64,000 nt of DNA, from NCBI RefSeq assembly GCF_907163085.1, contig NZ_CAJQTX010000004.1, positions 566,421-630,420 of the forward strand, given 5' to 3'. Shown here in pieces: positions 1 through 9,428 of the stretch. Made by a program: the position numbers and the translations under genes. The notes under the pieces were generated by a model. It was given only the letters and a program-made list of their open reading frames with translations. It ran no database searches and was not told the origin of the DNA. Within the stretch, counting starts at the first letter, position 1. Every line of letters begins with the position of its first letter. The stretch is from Candidatus Accumulibacter sp. ACC003 (GTDB lineage: Bacteria; Pseudomonadota; Gammaproteobacteria; Burkholderiales; Rhodocyclaceae).

Positions 1-509
1 AGCACCTGTTCGCCGAGCCGTCCGATGGCCTGCAGGACGCGGCTCTTGGCGCTGCCGGTCGCACCACAGATGACCTTGAGCCGGAATTGACGCGGCAGTT
101 CGGCGAGATTCTCGACGACCAGCCGGCGATAGCTCTTGTAGCCGCCTTCGAGTTGCTGCACGTCCCAGCCGACGCGCCGCAGGACGTAGGTCATCGAACC
201 ACTGCGCTGGCCGCCGCGCCAGCAGACGATCAACGGCCGCCAGTTCTTCGGGCGGTCGAGGAAGCGCGCGCGCAGATGTCTGGCAATACTTTCGGAGACG
301 TAGGCCGCGCCCAGTTTCTTGGCGTCGAATGGCGACACCTGCTTGTAGAGCGTGCCGATTTCGATACGCTGCTGGTCGTCGAGCACCGGGCAGTTGATCG
401 AGCCCGGGATGTGGTCTTCGGCGAACTCGGCCGGCGAGCGAACGTCGATGATCTCGTCAAACGCGGCAAGTTGGCCGATGCGTTCGATGGTCGCGATGTC
501 GTGTTTCAT
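1..509 (-). CDS. mnmH: tRNA 2-selenouridine/geranyl-2-thiouridine synthase, C-terminal part outside the window
   Basis: The reverse strand reads from an ATG at 509 (MKHDIATIERIG) to the window edge without a stop. The first ~130 residues form a rhodanese domain; the loop CWRGGQRS places the catalytic Cys near residue 96, as in MnmH/SelU. A P-loop, GATGSAKS, follows near residue 149 and begins the C-terminal P-loop domain, most of which is missing here. In the known family the protein replaces sulfur by selenium at U34 of tRNAs through a geranylated intermediate. The gene ends beyond the left edge, so intactness cannot be judged. tesA lies just upstream in the same direction. Confidence 0.93.
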   Translation of the reverse strand, partial: MKHDIATIERIGQLAAFDEIIDVRSPAEFAEDHIPGSINCPVLDDQQRIEIGTLYKQVSPFDAKKLGAAYVSESIARHLRARFLDRPKNWRPLIVCWRGGQRSGSMTYVLRRVGWDVQQLEGGYKSYRRLVVENLAELPRQFRLKVICGATGSAKSRVLQAIGRLGEQV

Positions 510-538
510 GCGGCGGCATTTCCCTCGATGGCAACCCG

Positions 539-1156
539 CTATTCTAGCAGTGGCGCCAGACCGCGCCAGACATTGTCGAGCAGCTGGGCTTGTGCTTCGG
601 CGGTCGGATGCAGGTTGTCGGACTGAAAAAGCTGCGGCTGCGTGGCGACGCCGTCGAGCAGAAAATCGACCAGCGCGGTCTTGCGGGTCCTCGCCACTTC
701 GCCGAAGACCTGCTGAAACGCGCTCGCATAAGCGCCATAGTTGGGAGGTATGCGCTGGCCAACCAGCAGCACCCGGGCCTTCTGCCGCTGCGCGCTGGCG
801 ACGATGGCGGTGAGGTTGTCGCGCAGCTGGCCCAGCGGTAGCCCACGCAAGCCGTCGTTGGCGCCGAGGGCGACGACGACGACCTTCGGCGAGTACTTGC
901 TGAGTGCGGCGTCGATGCGCGCACGGCCGCCGCTGCTGGTTTCTCCGGAGATACTGGCGTTGACGACGCTATAATCGAGGCTTTTCTCTTGTAGGCGGCG
1001 TAGGAGCAAGGCTGGCCAAGCGGCATCCTGGCGGATTCCGTAGCCTGCTGACAGCGAATCACCGTAGATCATGATGGTTGGCGCGGCCCTGGCAGCTGGT
1101 GCCAGCAGCAGCAGTCCGGCGAGCAGCAAACAACGGCAGTTCAGGAAATGGAGCAT
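539..1156 (-). CDS. tesA: Arylesterase / acyl-CoA thioesterase I (TesA-like), periplasmic
   Basis: This is a 205-residue SGNH hydrolase. Residues 1-24 are a signal peptide (hydrophobic core LLLAGLLLLAP, cleavage near AARA-AP). Block I is GDSLSAGYG with nucleophile Ser34, the GAND block lies in the middle, and the C-terminal SDNLHPTAE holds the Asp and His of the triad. Family members hydrolyse short acyl esters and acyl-CoAs in the periplasm. The start at 1156 is preferred over longer readings because it places the signal peptide at the N-terminus. Its ATG overlaps the start of the divergent ABC ATPase by two bases, the classic tesA/ybbA arrangement. Confidence 0.92.
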   Translation of the reverse strand: MLHFLNCRCLLLAGLLLLAPAARAAPTIMIYGDSLSAGYGIRQDAAWPALLLRRLQEKSLDYSVVNASISGETSSGGRARIDAALSKYSPKVVVVALGANDGLRGLPLGQLRDNLTAIVASAQRQKARVLLVGQRIPPNYGAYASAFQQVFGEVARTRKTALVDFLLDGVATQPQLFQSDNLHPTAEAQAQLLDNVWRGLAPLLE

Positions 1157-1856
1157 GGTCCCAGACGGTGAGATGGTGATTGAAGTTCGTGGGCTGAGTA
1201 AACGTGTCGATAACGGCGGCCAGCCGTTGACCATTCTGCACGAGATTTCGTTCGCCGTCGCGGCCGGAGAGACGGTGGCGATTGTCGGCGCATCGGGCTC
1301 CGGGAAGTCGACGCTACTGGGCCTGATCGCCGGCCTGGACCAGGCGAGCAGTGGCTCGGTGGTCGTTGCCGGCGAGCACCTGGAGGGGCTCGATGAGGAC
1401 GCGCGGGCGGTATTGCGCGGGCGGCTGCTGGGTTTTGTCTTCCAGACGTTTCAGTTGCTGCCGTCGCTGAACGCCATTGAAAACGTGATGTTGCCGCTCG
1501 AACTGGCGGGTGCGGCCAACGCTCGCGGCGAGGCCGAGCACTGGCTGCAGCGCGTCGGCCTGGCGCACCGCCTGCGGCATTATCCGAAGCACCTGTCGGG
1601 CGGTGAACAACAGCGCGTCGCGCTGGCCCGTGCCTTTGCTCCCGGGCCGCGGCTGCTGCTCGCCGATGAGCCGACCGGCAATCTCGACGCGCTTACCGGG
1701 CATCAGGTCATTGAGCTGATGTTTGCGATCAACGCCGAGAGTGGCACCACGCTGATTCTGGTTACCCATGACGAGGAGATTGCTGCACGTTGTGCTCGAC
1801 GGCTACGGATGGACGTCGGGAAGCTCGAAGAAGTCAGCACCAGACCTGTGCGCTAG
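1155..1856 (+). CDS. ybbA: ABC transporter ATP-binding protein (YbbA/LolD-like)
   Basis: This 233-residue ABC ATPase has Walker [10 protein letters not shown] at residues 45-53, the signature LSGGEQQR near 148 and Walker B LLLADEP near 168, followed by the H-loop VTHDEE. The start at 1155 has an AGGAAATGGAG ribosome site; an internal ATG at 1173 is the alternative. YbbA-type ATPases normally pair with a MacB/FtsX-like permease (YbbP) encoded directly downstream. Here the next gene is an unrelated small protein, so the permease is missing from this locus. The gene diverges from tesA with no intergenic space. Confidence 0.88.
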   Translation: MVPDGEMVIEVRGLSKRVDNGGQPLTILHEISFAVAAGETVAIVGASGSGKSTLLGLIAGLDQASSGSVVVAGEHLEGLDEDARAVLRGRLLGFVFQTFQLLPSLNAIENVMLPLELAGAANARGEAEHWLQRVGLAHRLRHYPKHLSGGEQQRVALARAFAPGPRLLLADEPTGNLDALTGHQVIELMFAINAESGTTLILVTHDEEIAARCARRLRMDVGKLEEVSTRPVR

Positions 1857-1952
1857 GCGTGTCGAGCAGGTCTGAACATCAGGCGGCCAGGAACGAGTCC
1901 TTTTACTCTGACCGCCGTGAAGCAGCAACTACATCAATATCTGAGGAATTTT

Positions 1953-2408
1953 ATGTCGCTTATGGCCGAACGAGTAGCAAACTTCAAGACGCCCGAAGAG
2001 TGCACCATCTTCGAGAAGAACGTGCTGGAAAGAGGGCGCCCTGATCTGGCGGTTGCTGCTCGTAAGCGAGCGCTCGAGTTGCGGGCGCTGAAATATGGCG
2101 CCAGCACCGACCCCGAACGTGAGTGCCTGGAGGCCGTCTATGCCTACGAAGGCGTGCTGGCGATCAAAAACGGCAAAGCGACGCGCGCCGTGCATACCTG
2201 GCAGATGATCCGGCGGCATGGCATCATCGGTGCCGTCGAGCGCGCCGTGAACCGCGACGCTGAAAGCCTGGGCTACACCACGCTGCAGGCGCTGGGTCTT
2301 GAGGACTATGCCTTCGAGGTCGTCGTCGTCCGTCACCCAGAGTTGTTTTCGGCAGGCGCCGTCCAGTGCGCGCAGGTGCGCATCGATGAATGGAACAGCG
2401 CCAGCTGA
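1953..2408 (+). CDS. Conserved-looking hypothetical protein
   Basis: I do not recognise this 151-residue soluble protein. The ATG at 1953 has a good GAGGA ribosome site eight bases upstream, so I prefer it to the ATG-less extension. The N-terminal half is helical and charged (MAERVANFKTPEECTIFEKN). The middle (YAYEGVLAIKNGKATRAVHT) and the WQMIRRHG segment look like an ordered domain. Codon use with strong G/C third positions supports real coding. It follows ybbA by about 100 bases on the same strand and may be co-transcribed, but no functional link can be read from the sequence. Confidence 0.7.
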   Translation: MSLMAERVANFKTPEECTIFEKNVLERGRPDLAVAARKRALELRALKYGASTDPERECLEAVYAYEGVLAIKNGKATRAVHTWQMIRRHGIIGAVERAVNRDAESLGYTTLQALGLEDYAFEVVVVRHPELFSAGAVQCAQVRIDEWNSAS

Positions 2409-2589
2409 CGGCGCCTTGGCGGGCAAGCCGCGTCGGCGACTGACAAATCGCCCTGCTTCGCCGTGGCGAGAAGCGTCGGCAAAGACGAAAACGGTCGTCA
2501 CTTTGACGATTCGGCATCTCTCGACAAGTCCAGACCGTTCAGGCAGCGGCTGCCCGAATGGTCTGGACCGCGCCGCGGTCGAGCGCGCG

Positions 2590-3903
2590 TCACGCGCTGC
2601 GGAGGATTCCCCGCGCGGCGGTGACGCCGCTACGTACGGCTGCTTCGAGCGTTGCCGGATAATCGGCACAGACGTAATCGCCGGCCAGCCACAAACCGGT
2701 CCGCGCGCTTCTGGCGCTCGGGCGGCGCAGCCCGGGGCGGCACGAGAAGGTCGCCCGCCGTTCGCGGATCACCTGCTGCCAGACGACAGTCGGTAGCGTG
2801 CGTTGCAGCGTCGTCGCGAGTTCGCCGTCGAGCGCGGCAACCAGCGCCTGATTGTCGAGCGCCTCCCAGGCGCCATGGCCGCTGAGCACGAAGGCCATCA
2901 GCCCCGGCGTGCCGCACAGTGTGCCGCGATCGAAGACCCATTGACCGATCTGTCCGTCATCCTGCGCGGCCAGGCCGAGCATCGGGAAGGGTAGGCGCAG
3001 CTCTGGCGGATAGGCGCAGTAGACCGTGCCGATCGGCTCGAAACGGTAGTCGGCGAGCAACTGCGCAACGCTTGCCGTTGCCGGATGCGGCGCCAGCAAG
3101 GTGGCCGCATGCGTCGGGTCGACGGCGACGACGATGGCGTCGTAGCGCTCGCCGGCGATGCTGAAGCCGTCGTCGATCGCCTCTACACGCGTGCGCAGGC
3201 GAATTTCGCCGCCACGCGCGCGGATGAAAGCAGCGGCAGCGACCGCGAAGAGCTGGTCGAGGTCGACAGCCGGCAGCAGCAGGTCGGTTGCCGCAGGGCC
3301 ACCGCCGAGGCTGTCGCGCAGCGTGTTCAGGAAAATCTGTGCCGAGGCATCTTCCGGCGCCGTGTTCAGAGCCGCCAGACAGAGTGTTTCCCACAGGTAG
3401 CGGCGCAGGTTTCCATGTTGCTGGTGGCGGTCGAGCAGCGCGGCGACGCTGCAGTCGTCGGCGATCCGGTAGCCGTTGTTCTGCAGAAAGCGCATGAAAC
3501 GCGCTGCGCCGATCTTTTCGGCAAAGCTCGCGCCGCGGGCGGCGAGCAGCCCTGCCGCCAAATTCCAGGGCGCTGGCAGGCGTCGCAGGCGCAGCCGGAA
3601 AGGCCTTGGCCGGCAGCCCGGAAAGCTCACTTGCAGCGGCAGGCGGTGCAGTACGCGCGCCGGGGCAACGCCGACTTGCTGCATCAGGCGCAGTGTTTCA
3701 CGGTAGGCGCCGATCAGGATGTGCTGGCCGTTGTCCAGCCGCTGTCGCTGGCCGCTCAAGGTGACGCTGCGCGCGCGTCCGCCGAGCTGTTTCGCCGCCT
3801 CCAGGACGGTGACGCGGGTTCCCGCAGCCGCCAGTTCGACGGCGGCTGCCAGGCCTGCCCAGCCACCGCCGACGATCGCTACGCGCACGCTACTCTCAGG
3901 CAC
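2590..3903 (-). CDS. hpnE: Hydroxysqualene dehydroxylase HpnE (FAD-dependent)
   Basis: A 437-residue FAD-dependent amine-oxidase-fold protein. An N-terminal dinucleotide-binding motif, VAIVGGGWAGLAAA (residues 8-21), is followed by E35 and the GGRA motif typical of squalene/carotenoid desaturase relatives. The C-terminal TGLWLAGDYVCADYPATLE is the second FAD contact. In the HpnCDE route this enzyme reduces hydroxysqualene to squalene, the substrate of hopene cyclase. The start overlaps the end of hpnD by 8 bp, showing translational coupling. hpnC is not adjacent in this window, so the three-gene cluster is incomplete here. Confidence 0.92.
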   Translation of the reverse strand: MPESSVRVAIVGGGWAGLAAAVELAAAGTRVTVLEAAKQLGGRARSVTLSGQRQRLDNGQHILIGAYRETLRLMQQVGVAPARVLHRLPLQVSFPGCRPRPFRLRLRRLPAPWNLAAGLLAARGASFAEKIGAARFMRFLQNNGYRIADDCSVAALLDRHQQHGNLRRYLWETLCLAALNTAPEDASAQIFLNTLRDSLGGGPAATDLLLPAVDLDQLFAVAAAAFIRARGGEIRLRTRVEAIDDGFSIAGERYDAIVVAVDPTHAATLLAPHPATASVAQLLADYRFEPIGTVYCAYPPELRLPFPMLGLAAQDDGQIGQWVFDRGTLCGTPGLMAFVLSGHGAWEALDNQALVAALDGELATTLQRTLPTVVWQQVIRERRATFSCRPGLRRPSARSARTGLWLAGDYVCADYPATLEAAVRSGVTAARGILRSA

Positions 3904-4729
3904 GCACCCAGGTCCGCCAGGCGATCCACAGCTTGCGAATCGGCGTCAGCGAAGTCCGCTGGCTGAGAACCCGGCAGCGATCATTCTTGATCTCTTCGAG
4001 CAGCGTCCGGTAAATCGCCGCCATCACCAGGCCCGGACGCTGCGCTCGCCGGTCGCTGGCCGGCAGCGCTGCGAGCGCTTGCGCGTAGTAGCTCTCGGCG
4101 CGCTCGATCTGAAAGCTCATCAGGCGCTCGAAATTTTCGCTGTGGCGCGCGTTGAGAATGTCGGCCGCAGTGACCTCGAAACGTTGCAGATCGTCGATCG
4201 GCAGGTAGATCCGCCCCATGCGTGCGTCTTCGCCAACGTCGCGGATGATATTGGTCAGCTGGAAAGCGACGCCGAGATCGTGCGCGTACTTTTGCGTTCG
4301 CCGATCCTGGTAGCCGAAGATCTCGGCGGCGAGCAGGCCGACGACGCTGGCGACGCGGTAACAGTAAAGCGAAAGCGCCTTGAAATCGAGATAACGCGAT
4401 TGCTGCAGGTCCATCTCCATGCCGTCGATGATTTCCTGCAGCTGCTCTTCGGGCAGATTGAATTCGGCGCTCGCGGCCTGCAGCGCCTGCGTTACCGGAT
4501 GCTGTGCCTGGCCGCCGTAGACGTTGCGCAACTCGTGCCGCCACCAGGCCAGCTTGGTGGCGGCGATCTGCGGATCCTGACACTCGTCGACGACGTCGTC
4601 GACTTCGCGACAGAAGGCGTAGAGTGCGGTGATCGCTCGCCGCTGGTTCGGCGGCAGGAAGAGAAAGCTGTAGTAGAAACTCGAGCCGCTGCGGGCAGCT
4701 TTCTGCTGGCAATATTCGTCTGGTGTCAT
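3896..4729 (-). CDS. hpnD: Presqualene diphosphate synthase HpnD
   Basis: A 277-residue trans-prenyltransferase of the squalene/phytoene synthase family. The first Asp-rich motif, DDVVD, is at residues 44-48. The second, in LTNIIRDVGEDARMGRIYLP, is near residue 165. The family joins two farnesyl diphosphates to presqualene diphosphate in the hopanoid pathway. It is the first gene of a two-gene minus-strand operon with hpnE. The start at 4729 gives the usual MTPDEYCQQKAA N-terminus. No clear promoter was identified in the 195 bp upstream. Confidence 0.93.
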   Translation of the reverse strand: MTPDEYCQQKAARSGSSFYYSFLFLPPNQRRAITALYAFCREVDDVVDECQDPQIAATKLAWWRHELRNVYGGQAQHPVTQALQAASAEFNLPEEQLQEIIDGMEMDLQQSRYLDFKALSLYCYRVASVVGLLAAEIFGYQDRRTQKYAHDLGVAFQLTNIIRDVGEDARMGRIYLPIDDLQRFEVTAADILNARHSENFERLMSFQIERAESYYAQALAALPASDRRAQRPGLVMAAIYRTLLEEIKNDRCRVLSQRTSLTPIRKLWIAWRTWVRA

Positions 4730-4924
4730 TGGCGATCTCGTGAGGTGCTTATCGTAAGAGTCACGTCCGCGACTCCCGAATCTCGCTAATCTGCGCGTTA
4801 CGCGCTGTTGGAGAAGGAGCGGAGTGAGCGACGGAGAATTCAGCGATCATCGTCCCTGCGCGTAAAACGCTTGCGGCGTGCCAGCCGGAAAATACACGGC
4901 CGGTGAGGGCAACGGTCATCCGCT

Positions 4925-5653
4925 TCATGGTCGGGCGTTTCGCGATCGCTGATGACGCTCAGCGCAAAGTTTTTCAGCGCTGACGCCGACCGCGACGCCG
5001 ATCAGCGCGGCACCGATCAGATTGAGCTTCAAGGGCAGCACCAGGAGCACCGACGCCAGGCCGCCGGCGGCCGCGGCCAGGCGCATGGCACGGTCGCTGA
5101 GCAGCGGCACGACCATCGCGATGAAGGTCAGCGGCACGATGAAATCAAGCGACCAGCTCGGCGGTACCAGGCTGCCAAGCAGGATGCCGGCGATCGTTGC
5201 CAGTTGCCACGACGCCCAGGTGGCGCCAGCCAGACCGAGATAGAACCAGTGCAACTGCAGGTGGCGCTCGGGATGCTGCGCGCTGTGCACGACGGTCAGT
5301 GCGTAGGCCTGGTCGGTCAGTAGGTAGGCGATTGCTGCCTGCCAGCGGCGGTCGAGTGAGCCGAAGTGTTGGGCCAGTGAGGCGCCGTACATCAGAAAGC
5401 GCAGGTTGACGATCGCGCCGGTGGCGAGAATGACCAGCAGTGGCGCGCCGCCGGCGAACAGCTGCGTGGCGGCGATCTGCGCCGAACCGGCGAAAATTAC
5501 CCAGCTCATGGCGAAGGCCTGCAGCGGCGTCATGCCGGCGGTGCTCGCCGCGGCGCCGCAGACGATGCCAAAAGGGATGATGCTCATGCTCATTGGAGCA
5601 AAGGCGCGGACACCGGCAACAAACTCTGTGCGCGCGTTCGGGACTTGCGGCAT
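4925..5653 (-). CDS. azlC: AzlC family branched-chain amino acid permease subunit
   Basis: The start at 5653 gives a 242-residue hydrophobic protein with about six membrane segments. The conserved FAGSAQIAATQL and NLRFLMYGASLAQH blocks of AzlC are present. The longer reading from 5704 is rejected because the extension is not family-like. AzlC normally works with a ~100-residue partner, AzlD, encoded directly downstream; only 195 bp separate this stop from hpnD and no AzlD reading frame is visible there. The pair is proposed to export branched-chain amino acids. Confidence 0.88.
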   Translation of the reverse strand: MPQVPNARTEFVAGVRAFAPMSMSIIPFGIVCGAAASTAGMTPLQAFAMSWVIFAGSAQIAATQLFAGGAPLLVILATGAIVNLRFLMYGASLAQHFGSLDRRWQAAIAYLLTDQAYALTVVHSAQHPERHLQLHWFYLGLAGATWASWQLATIAGILLGSLVPPSWSLDFIVPLTFIAMVVPLLSDRAMRLAAAAGGLASVLLVLPLKLNLIGAALIGVAVGVSAEKLCAERHQRSRNARP

Positions 5654-5720
5654 GGGCGGCTTTTTACGAATAGAATAGAGGGTCAAATTGTTACGTGGGA
5701 ACACCGCCAGGAGGAGGCAG

Positions 5721-6041
5721 ATGGTTTATCACATTATCGTTTCGTTTGGGCGGGACAGGGAATTTGAGTTCAAATTCCCCCATACCGAACTCGCAGCAGG
5801 GTCTCCCGAAGAAGCGCGCCGGTGGTTTGACAAGGAGTTCGCCGACCTGGAATGCGAACCCAGCAACCCGATGGGCAAAGTCCTGATCATCGACAAGATC
5901 CTCAACGTGGCTCGTTACGGCGGCGAGCAGCGCTTCGTCGACCGGCAGGAATGGGCCACGCGTTTCGCCCGCTACACGGCACTGGCGCTGGGACGCGACA
6001 CGGTCCGCATCGACGTCGCCGCTTTCAATATCGGCTACTGA
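5721..6041 (+). CDS. Hypothetical protein, 106 aa
   Basis: I do not recognise this small soluble protein. The ATG at 5721 follows a strong GAGGAGG ribosome site, and a perfect intrinsic terminator lies 22 bases after the stop, so it is very likely a real single-gene unit. The sequence starts VYHIIVSFGRDREFEFKF and has a mixed alpha/beta character with many acidic and aromatic residues; there is no signal peptide or membrane segment. It diverges from azlC, and the 67 bp between the two starts must hold both promoters. Confidence 0.75.
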   Translation: MVYHIIVSFGRDREFEFKFPHTELAAGSPEEARRWFDKEFADLECEPSNPMGKVLIIDKILNVARYGGEQRFVDRQEWATRFARYTALALGRDTVRIDVAAFNIGY

Positions 6042-6063
6042 TCGACCAGCGGCGCAGGTTGGC

Positions 6064-6098
6064 GGCGCAGGTTTCCCGACCTGCGCCGTTTCTTTTTT
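6064..6098 (+). terminator. Rho-independent terminator after the 106-aa gene
   Basis: A perfect 9-bp stem GGCGCAGGT / ACCTGCGCC (6064-6072 with 6079-6087) with loop TTCCCG is followed by the T-rich tail GTTTCTTTTTT. It ends the small upstream gene before greB. Confidence 0.9.
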
Positions 6099-6137
6099 GG
6101 CTTGGCATTCTTGGCCAGTTTCCGTGGCAGGAGCGGC

Positions 6138-6713
6138 ATGAGCAAAGCGTTCACCAGCGAGTCGGCAGCTGACGATGATGACGGCGGCGAGAGCGAAGGC
6201 GTCGATCCTTCGTTCCGGCTGCCGGCGGGAACGCGCAACTACATCACGCCGGCTGGGCACGCGCGGCTGAAGGCCGAAGTCGATCAGCTGCTGCGCGTCG
6301 AGCGGCCGCAGCTGGTCGGCGTCGTGCAGTGGGCGGCGTCGAACGGCGATCGCTCGGAGAACGCCGACTACATCTACGGCAAGAGGCGTTTGCGCGAGAT
6401 CGACCGCCGGATTCGCTTCCTGACCAAGCGGCTCGATCTTGCCGACGTCGTCGACCCGTCTGGCCGCCAGGATACCGAGCAGGTCTTCTTCGGCGCAACG
6501 GTGACGCTCTGCGACGAGCACGGAGTCGAGCAGACCTACCAGATCGTCGGCGTCGACGAGACCGATTCTGGGCGTGGACGGATCAGCTGGGTGTCGCCAC
6601 TGGCGCGCGCGCTGCTCAAGGCACGCGCAGGTGATACGGTACGTTTTCAGAGTCCGGTGGGTGTTCGTGAGGTCGAGGTGGTGGCGGTGGCCTATCGGGC
6701 GATCGACGGCTGA
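6138..6713 (+). CDS. greB: Transcription elongation factor GreB
   Basis: This 191-residue GreA/GreB family protein begins at ATG 6138, preceded by GGCAGGAGCGGC. It has an N-terminal acidic extension ([11 protein letters not shown]) not typical of E. coli GreB. Then comes the coiled-coil domain with [19 protein letters not shown], which holds the tip acidic residues that stimulate RNA cleavage in backtracked polymerase. A C-terminal FKBP-like domain follows ([14 protein letters not shown]). The [13 protein letters not shown] basic pattern is GreB rather than GreA. It is followed, after ~170 bp, by htpG. Confidence 0.92.
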   Translation: MSKAFTSESAADDDDGGESEGVDPSFRLPAGTRNYITPAGHARLKAEVDQLLRVERPQLVGVVQWAASNGDRSENADYIYGKRRLREIDRRIRFLTKRLDLADVVDPSGRQDTEQVFFGATVTLCDEHGVEQTYQIVGVDETDSGRGRISWVSPLARALLKARAGDTVRFQSPVGVREVEVVAVAYRAIDG

Positions 6714-6886
6714 GGCCGTGCGCCTGGCTCGCATTTGCATCGACGCTGGTGCCTGCGCACGAGCGCGCGGCTTCAGCAGGGCTTGAAATCGACGCGACGG
6801 CCCCCACCTGCAGCTTCATTGCGCGCTGGCGCGCTGCCACTTCGTTCGATCCAATCCTTTCATCAACGCTATTCACGGAGTCTTCA

Positions 6887-8806
6887 ATGGGTGCACAAAA
6901 AGAAACACTTGGTTTTCAGGCAGAAGTCAAACAGCTGCTGAATTTGATGATCCACTCGCTGTACAGCAACAAGGAGATCTTTCTGCGCGAGCTGATCTCC
7001 AACGCCTCCGACGCCTGCGACCGGCTGCGCTTCGAGGCCTTGAACAACGCCGGCCTGTACGGCGACGACGGCGAGCTGAAGATCCGCGTCGCCTTCGACA
7101 AGGAAGCACGGACGATCACCATCAGCGACAACGGTATCGGCCTGTCGCGTGACGAGGCGGTGCAGCACCTCGGAACGATCGCCAAGTCGGGTACCCGCGA
7201 ATTCTTCTCGGCGCTGACCGGCGACCAGGCCCGCGACGCGCACCTGATCGGCCAGTTCGGCGTTGGTTTCTACTCGTCGTACATCGTCGCCGACAAGGTG
7301 ACGGTGACCTCGCGTCGCGCCGGCCTCGAAGCCGATCAGGGCGTACGCTGGGAATCGGGCGGCGAGGGCGACTTCACCGTCGAGATGGTCGAGTGTCCGC
7401 AGCGTGGTACCGAGGTAGTCCTGCACCTGCGCGAAGGCGAGGACGAGTTCCTGTCGAACTGGAAAATCCGCGAGACGGTGCGCAAGTACTCGGACCACAT
7501 CACGCTGCCCATCGTGATGAAGAAAGAGACGTGGGACGAGGAGAAAAAAGAGCAGGTCGTTAGCAACGAAGACGAAACAGTCAACCAGGCGTCGGCGCTG
7601 TGGACGCGTCCCAAGTCGGAGATCAGCGACGAGCAGTACAACGAGTTCTACAAGCACGTCGCGCACGACTTCGAGGACCCGCTGGCGCACGCGCATGCGC
7701 GCGTCGAGGGCAAGCAGGAGTACATCCAGCTGTTGTACATCCCGTCGAAAGCGCCCTTTGACATGCTCGACCGCGGTGCCCGCCATGGCATCAAGCTCTA
7801 CGTCCGGCGCGTCTTCATCATGGACGACGCCGAGCAGCTGATGCCGCTGTACCTGCGCTTCGTACGCGGCATCGTCGACTCCAACGACCTGCCGCTGAAC
7901 GTCTCGCGCGAGATCCTGCAGCAGTCGCGCGACATCGAGGCGATTCGTGGTGGTTGCGTCAAGCGCGTCCTCGGCTTGCTCGAAGGCTTCGCCGGCAGCG
8001 AGGAAGCCGCCGACCAGGAGAAGTACACGACCTTCTGGAAGGAGTTCGGCAAGGTCCTCAAGGAGGGCGTTGGCGAGGACTTTGCCAACAAGGACCGTAT
8101 CGGCAAGCTGCTGCGCTTCGCTTCGACGCACGCCGACACCACCGAGGAGAACGTTTCGCTGGCCGCCTACGTGGCGCGGATGAAAGAGGGGCAGGAAAAG
8201 ATCTACTACGTCACCGCAGAGACCTTCACCGCCGCCAAGAACAGCCCGCACCTCGAGATTTTCCGCAAGAAAGGCATCGAAGTCCTGCTGCTCTCCGATC
8301 GCGTCGACGAGTGGGTCACCAGTCACCTCACCGAGTTCGACGGCAAGCCCCTGCAGTCGGTGGCCAAGGGCGGGCTGGACCTCGGCAAGCTCGAGGATAG
8401 CGCCGAGAAGGAAGAGGCCGAGAAGGCCGCCGACGAGTACAAGGAGTTGCTCGAGAAGATCAAGAACACGCTCGGCGACAAGGTCAAGGACGTTCGCGTC
8501 ACGCATCGCCTGACCGATTCGCCGTCGTGCCTGGTCGCCGACGAGTACGACCTTGGCGGCAACCTGCAGCGCATCCTCAAAGCAGCCGGCCAGCAGGCGC
8601 CGGCGAGCAAGCCGATCCTCGAGATCAACCCCAGGCACCCGGCGGTGCAGCGCCTCAAGTACGAAGAAACGCGCTTCGACGACTGGGCCAACCTGCTGCT
8701 CGAGCAGGGAATTCTGGCCGAAGGCGGCTCGCTCGAAGACCCGGCTGGTTTCGTCAAGCGGATCAACGACCTGATGCTGGCCCTGTCGGCCGGCAGCGGC
8801 AGCTAG
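6887..8806 (+). CDS. htpG: Molecular chaperone HtpG (bacterial Hsp90)
   Basis: A 639-residue Hsp90 with the GHKL ATPase domain at the N-terminus: [12 protein letters not shown] near residue 37, [10 protein letters not shown] near 81, [13 protein letters not shown] near 122. The middle domain has the conserved IPSKAPFDM and NVSREILQ. The C-terminal dimerisation domain lacks the eukaryotic MEEVD tail. The start at 6887 matches the family; a longer open frame from 6749 is not homologous. The stop overlaps the start of a glycosylase gene by one base, so the two are translationally coupled. Confidence 0.97.
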   Translation: MGAQKETLGFQAEVKQLLNLMIHSLYSNKEIFLRELISNASDACDRLRFEALNNAGLYGDDGELKIRVAFDKEARTITISDNGIGLSRDEAVQHLGTIAKSGTREFFSALTGDQARDAHLIGQFGVGFYSSYIVADKVTVTSRRAGLEADQGVRWESGGEGDFTVEMVECPQRGTEVVLHLREGEDEFLSNWKIRETVRKYSDHITLPIVMKKETWDEEKKEQVVSNEDETVNQASALWTRPKSEISDEQYNEFYKHVAHDFEDPLAHAHARVEGKQEYIQLLYIPSKAPFDMLDRGARHGIKLYVRRVFIMDDAEQLMPLYLRFVRGIVDSNDLPLNVSREILQQSRDIEAIRGGCVKRVLGLLEGFAGSEEAADQEKYTTFWKEFGKVLKEGVGEDFANKDRIGKLLRFASTHADTTEENVSLAAYVARMKEGQEKIYYVTAETFTAAKNSPHLEIFRKKGIEVLLLSDRVDEWVTSHLTEFDGKPLQSVAKGGLDLGKLEDSAEKEEAEKAADEYKELLEKIKNTLGDKVKDVRVTHRLTDSPSCLVADEYDLGGNLQRILKAAGQQAPASKPILEINPRHPAVQRLKYEETRFDDWANLLLEQGILAEGGSLEDPAGFVKRINDLMLALSAGSGS

Positions 8807-9315
8807 TGAGCGGCGGCAGACCCGAAATTCTGCTGGGCCTGCCGCCGATTTTCGATGCCGAGGTCAGAACGCTGATTCTCGGCAGCTTCCCGTCGCCGGC
8901 CTCGCTGGCGGCGCAGCAATACTACGGGCACCGTCAGAATCAATTCTGGCGCTTGCTCGGCGAGCTGCTCGACGAGCCCCTGCGCGAACTGGACTACGCC
9001 GCCCGGCAGCGTCGCCTGCTGGATCATCAGCTCGGCGTCTGGGACGTCTATCGCCGCTGTCGGCGGCAAGGAGCGCTCGACTCGGCGATCGAGTCGCCCG
9101 AGCTCAACGACTTCGCGAGCTTGCCAAGCCAGGCGCCACGACTGCAACGCGTCTGCTTCAATGGCCAGACCGCAGCCAGGGCTAGCGCCTGGTTCCTGGC
9201 GCAGGGCTACGAAACGCGGCTCCTGCCGTCGAGCAGCCCGGCGTATACGCTGGCCTTCGCCAGCAAGCTCGAGCGTTGGCGGGCCGCGTTGCTGGGCACC
9301 GCTAGCGGCGGCTGA
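8806..9315 (+). CDS. DNA-deoxyinosine (hypoxanthine) glycosylase, UDG family 6
   Basis: This 169-residue protein starts with GTG at 8806, sharing one base with the htpG stop TAG. The motif LILGSFPSPASLAAQQYYGH continuing into RQNQFW is the family-6 (HDG) active-site block. A second block, LLPSSSPAYT, corresponds to the C-terminal LPSxSPA motif. Family members excise hypoxanthine arising from adenine deamination. Coupling to htpG is unusual in function but clear in sequence. Confidence 0.85.
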   Translation: MSGGRPEILLGLPPIFDAEVRTLILGSFPSPASLAAQQYYGHRQNQFWRLLGELLDEPLRELDYAARQRRLLDHQLGVWDVYRRCRRQGALDSAIESPELNDFASLPSQAPRLQRVCFNGQTAARASAWFLAQGYETRLLPSSSPAYTLAFASKLERWRAALLGTASGG

Positions 9316-9428
9316 AATCCCGCCGGTCCGAGCTGCGGATCGTGCCGACCCTTACACGCGGTGGTGGCGGTAGCCGCGACGGCTTTTCCTGGTCGCCTCA
9401 AGGCCCGCCACGTCGCGCGCTGCAGGCT

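Noticed and set aside
87-626. 179-codon plus-strand frame at the left edge
   Set aside because: It is antisense to mnmH and the end of tesA, both with clear motifs on the minus strand.
6884-8638. 584-codon minus-strand open frame opposite htpG
   Set aside because: It is exactly antisense to a clear Hsp90; long antisense frames are expected in high-GC DNA and this one has no family-like motifs.
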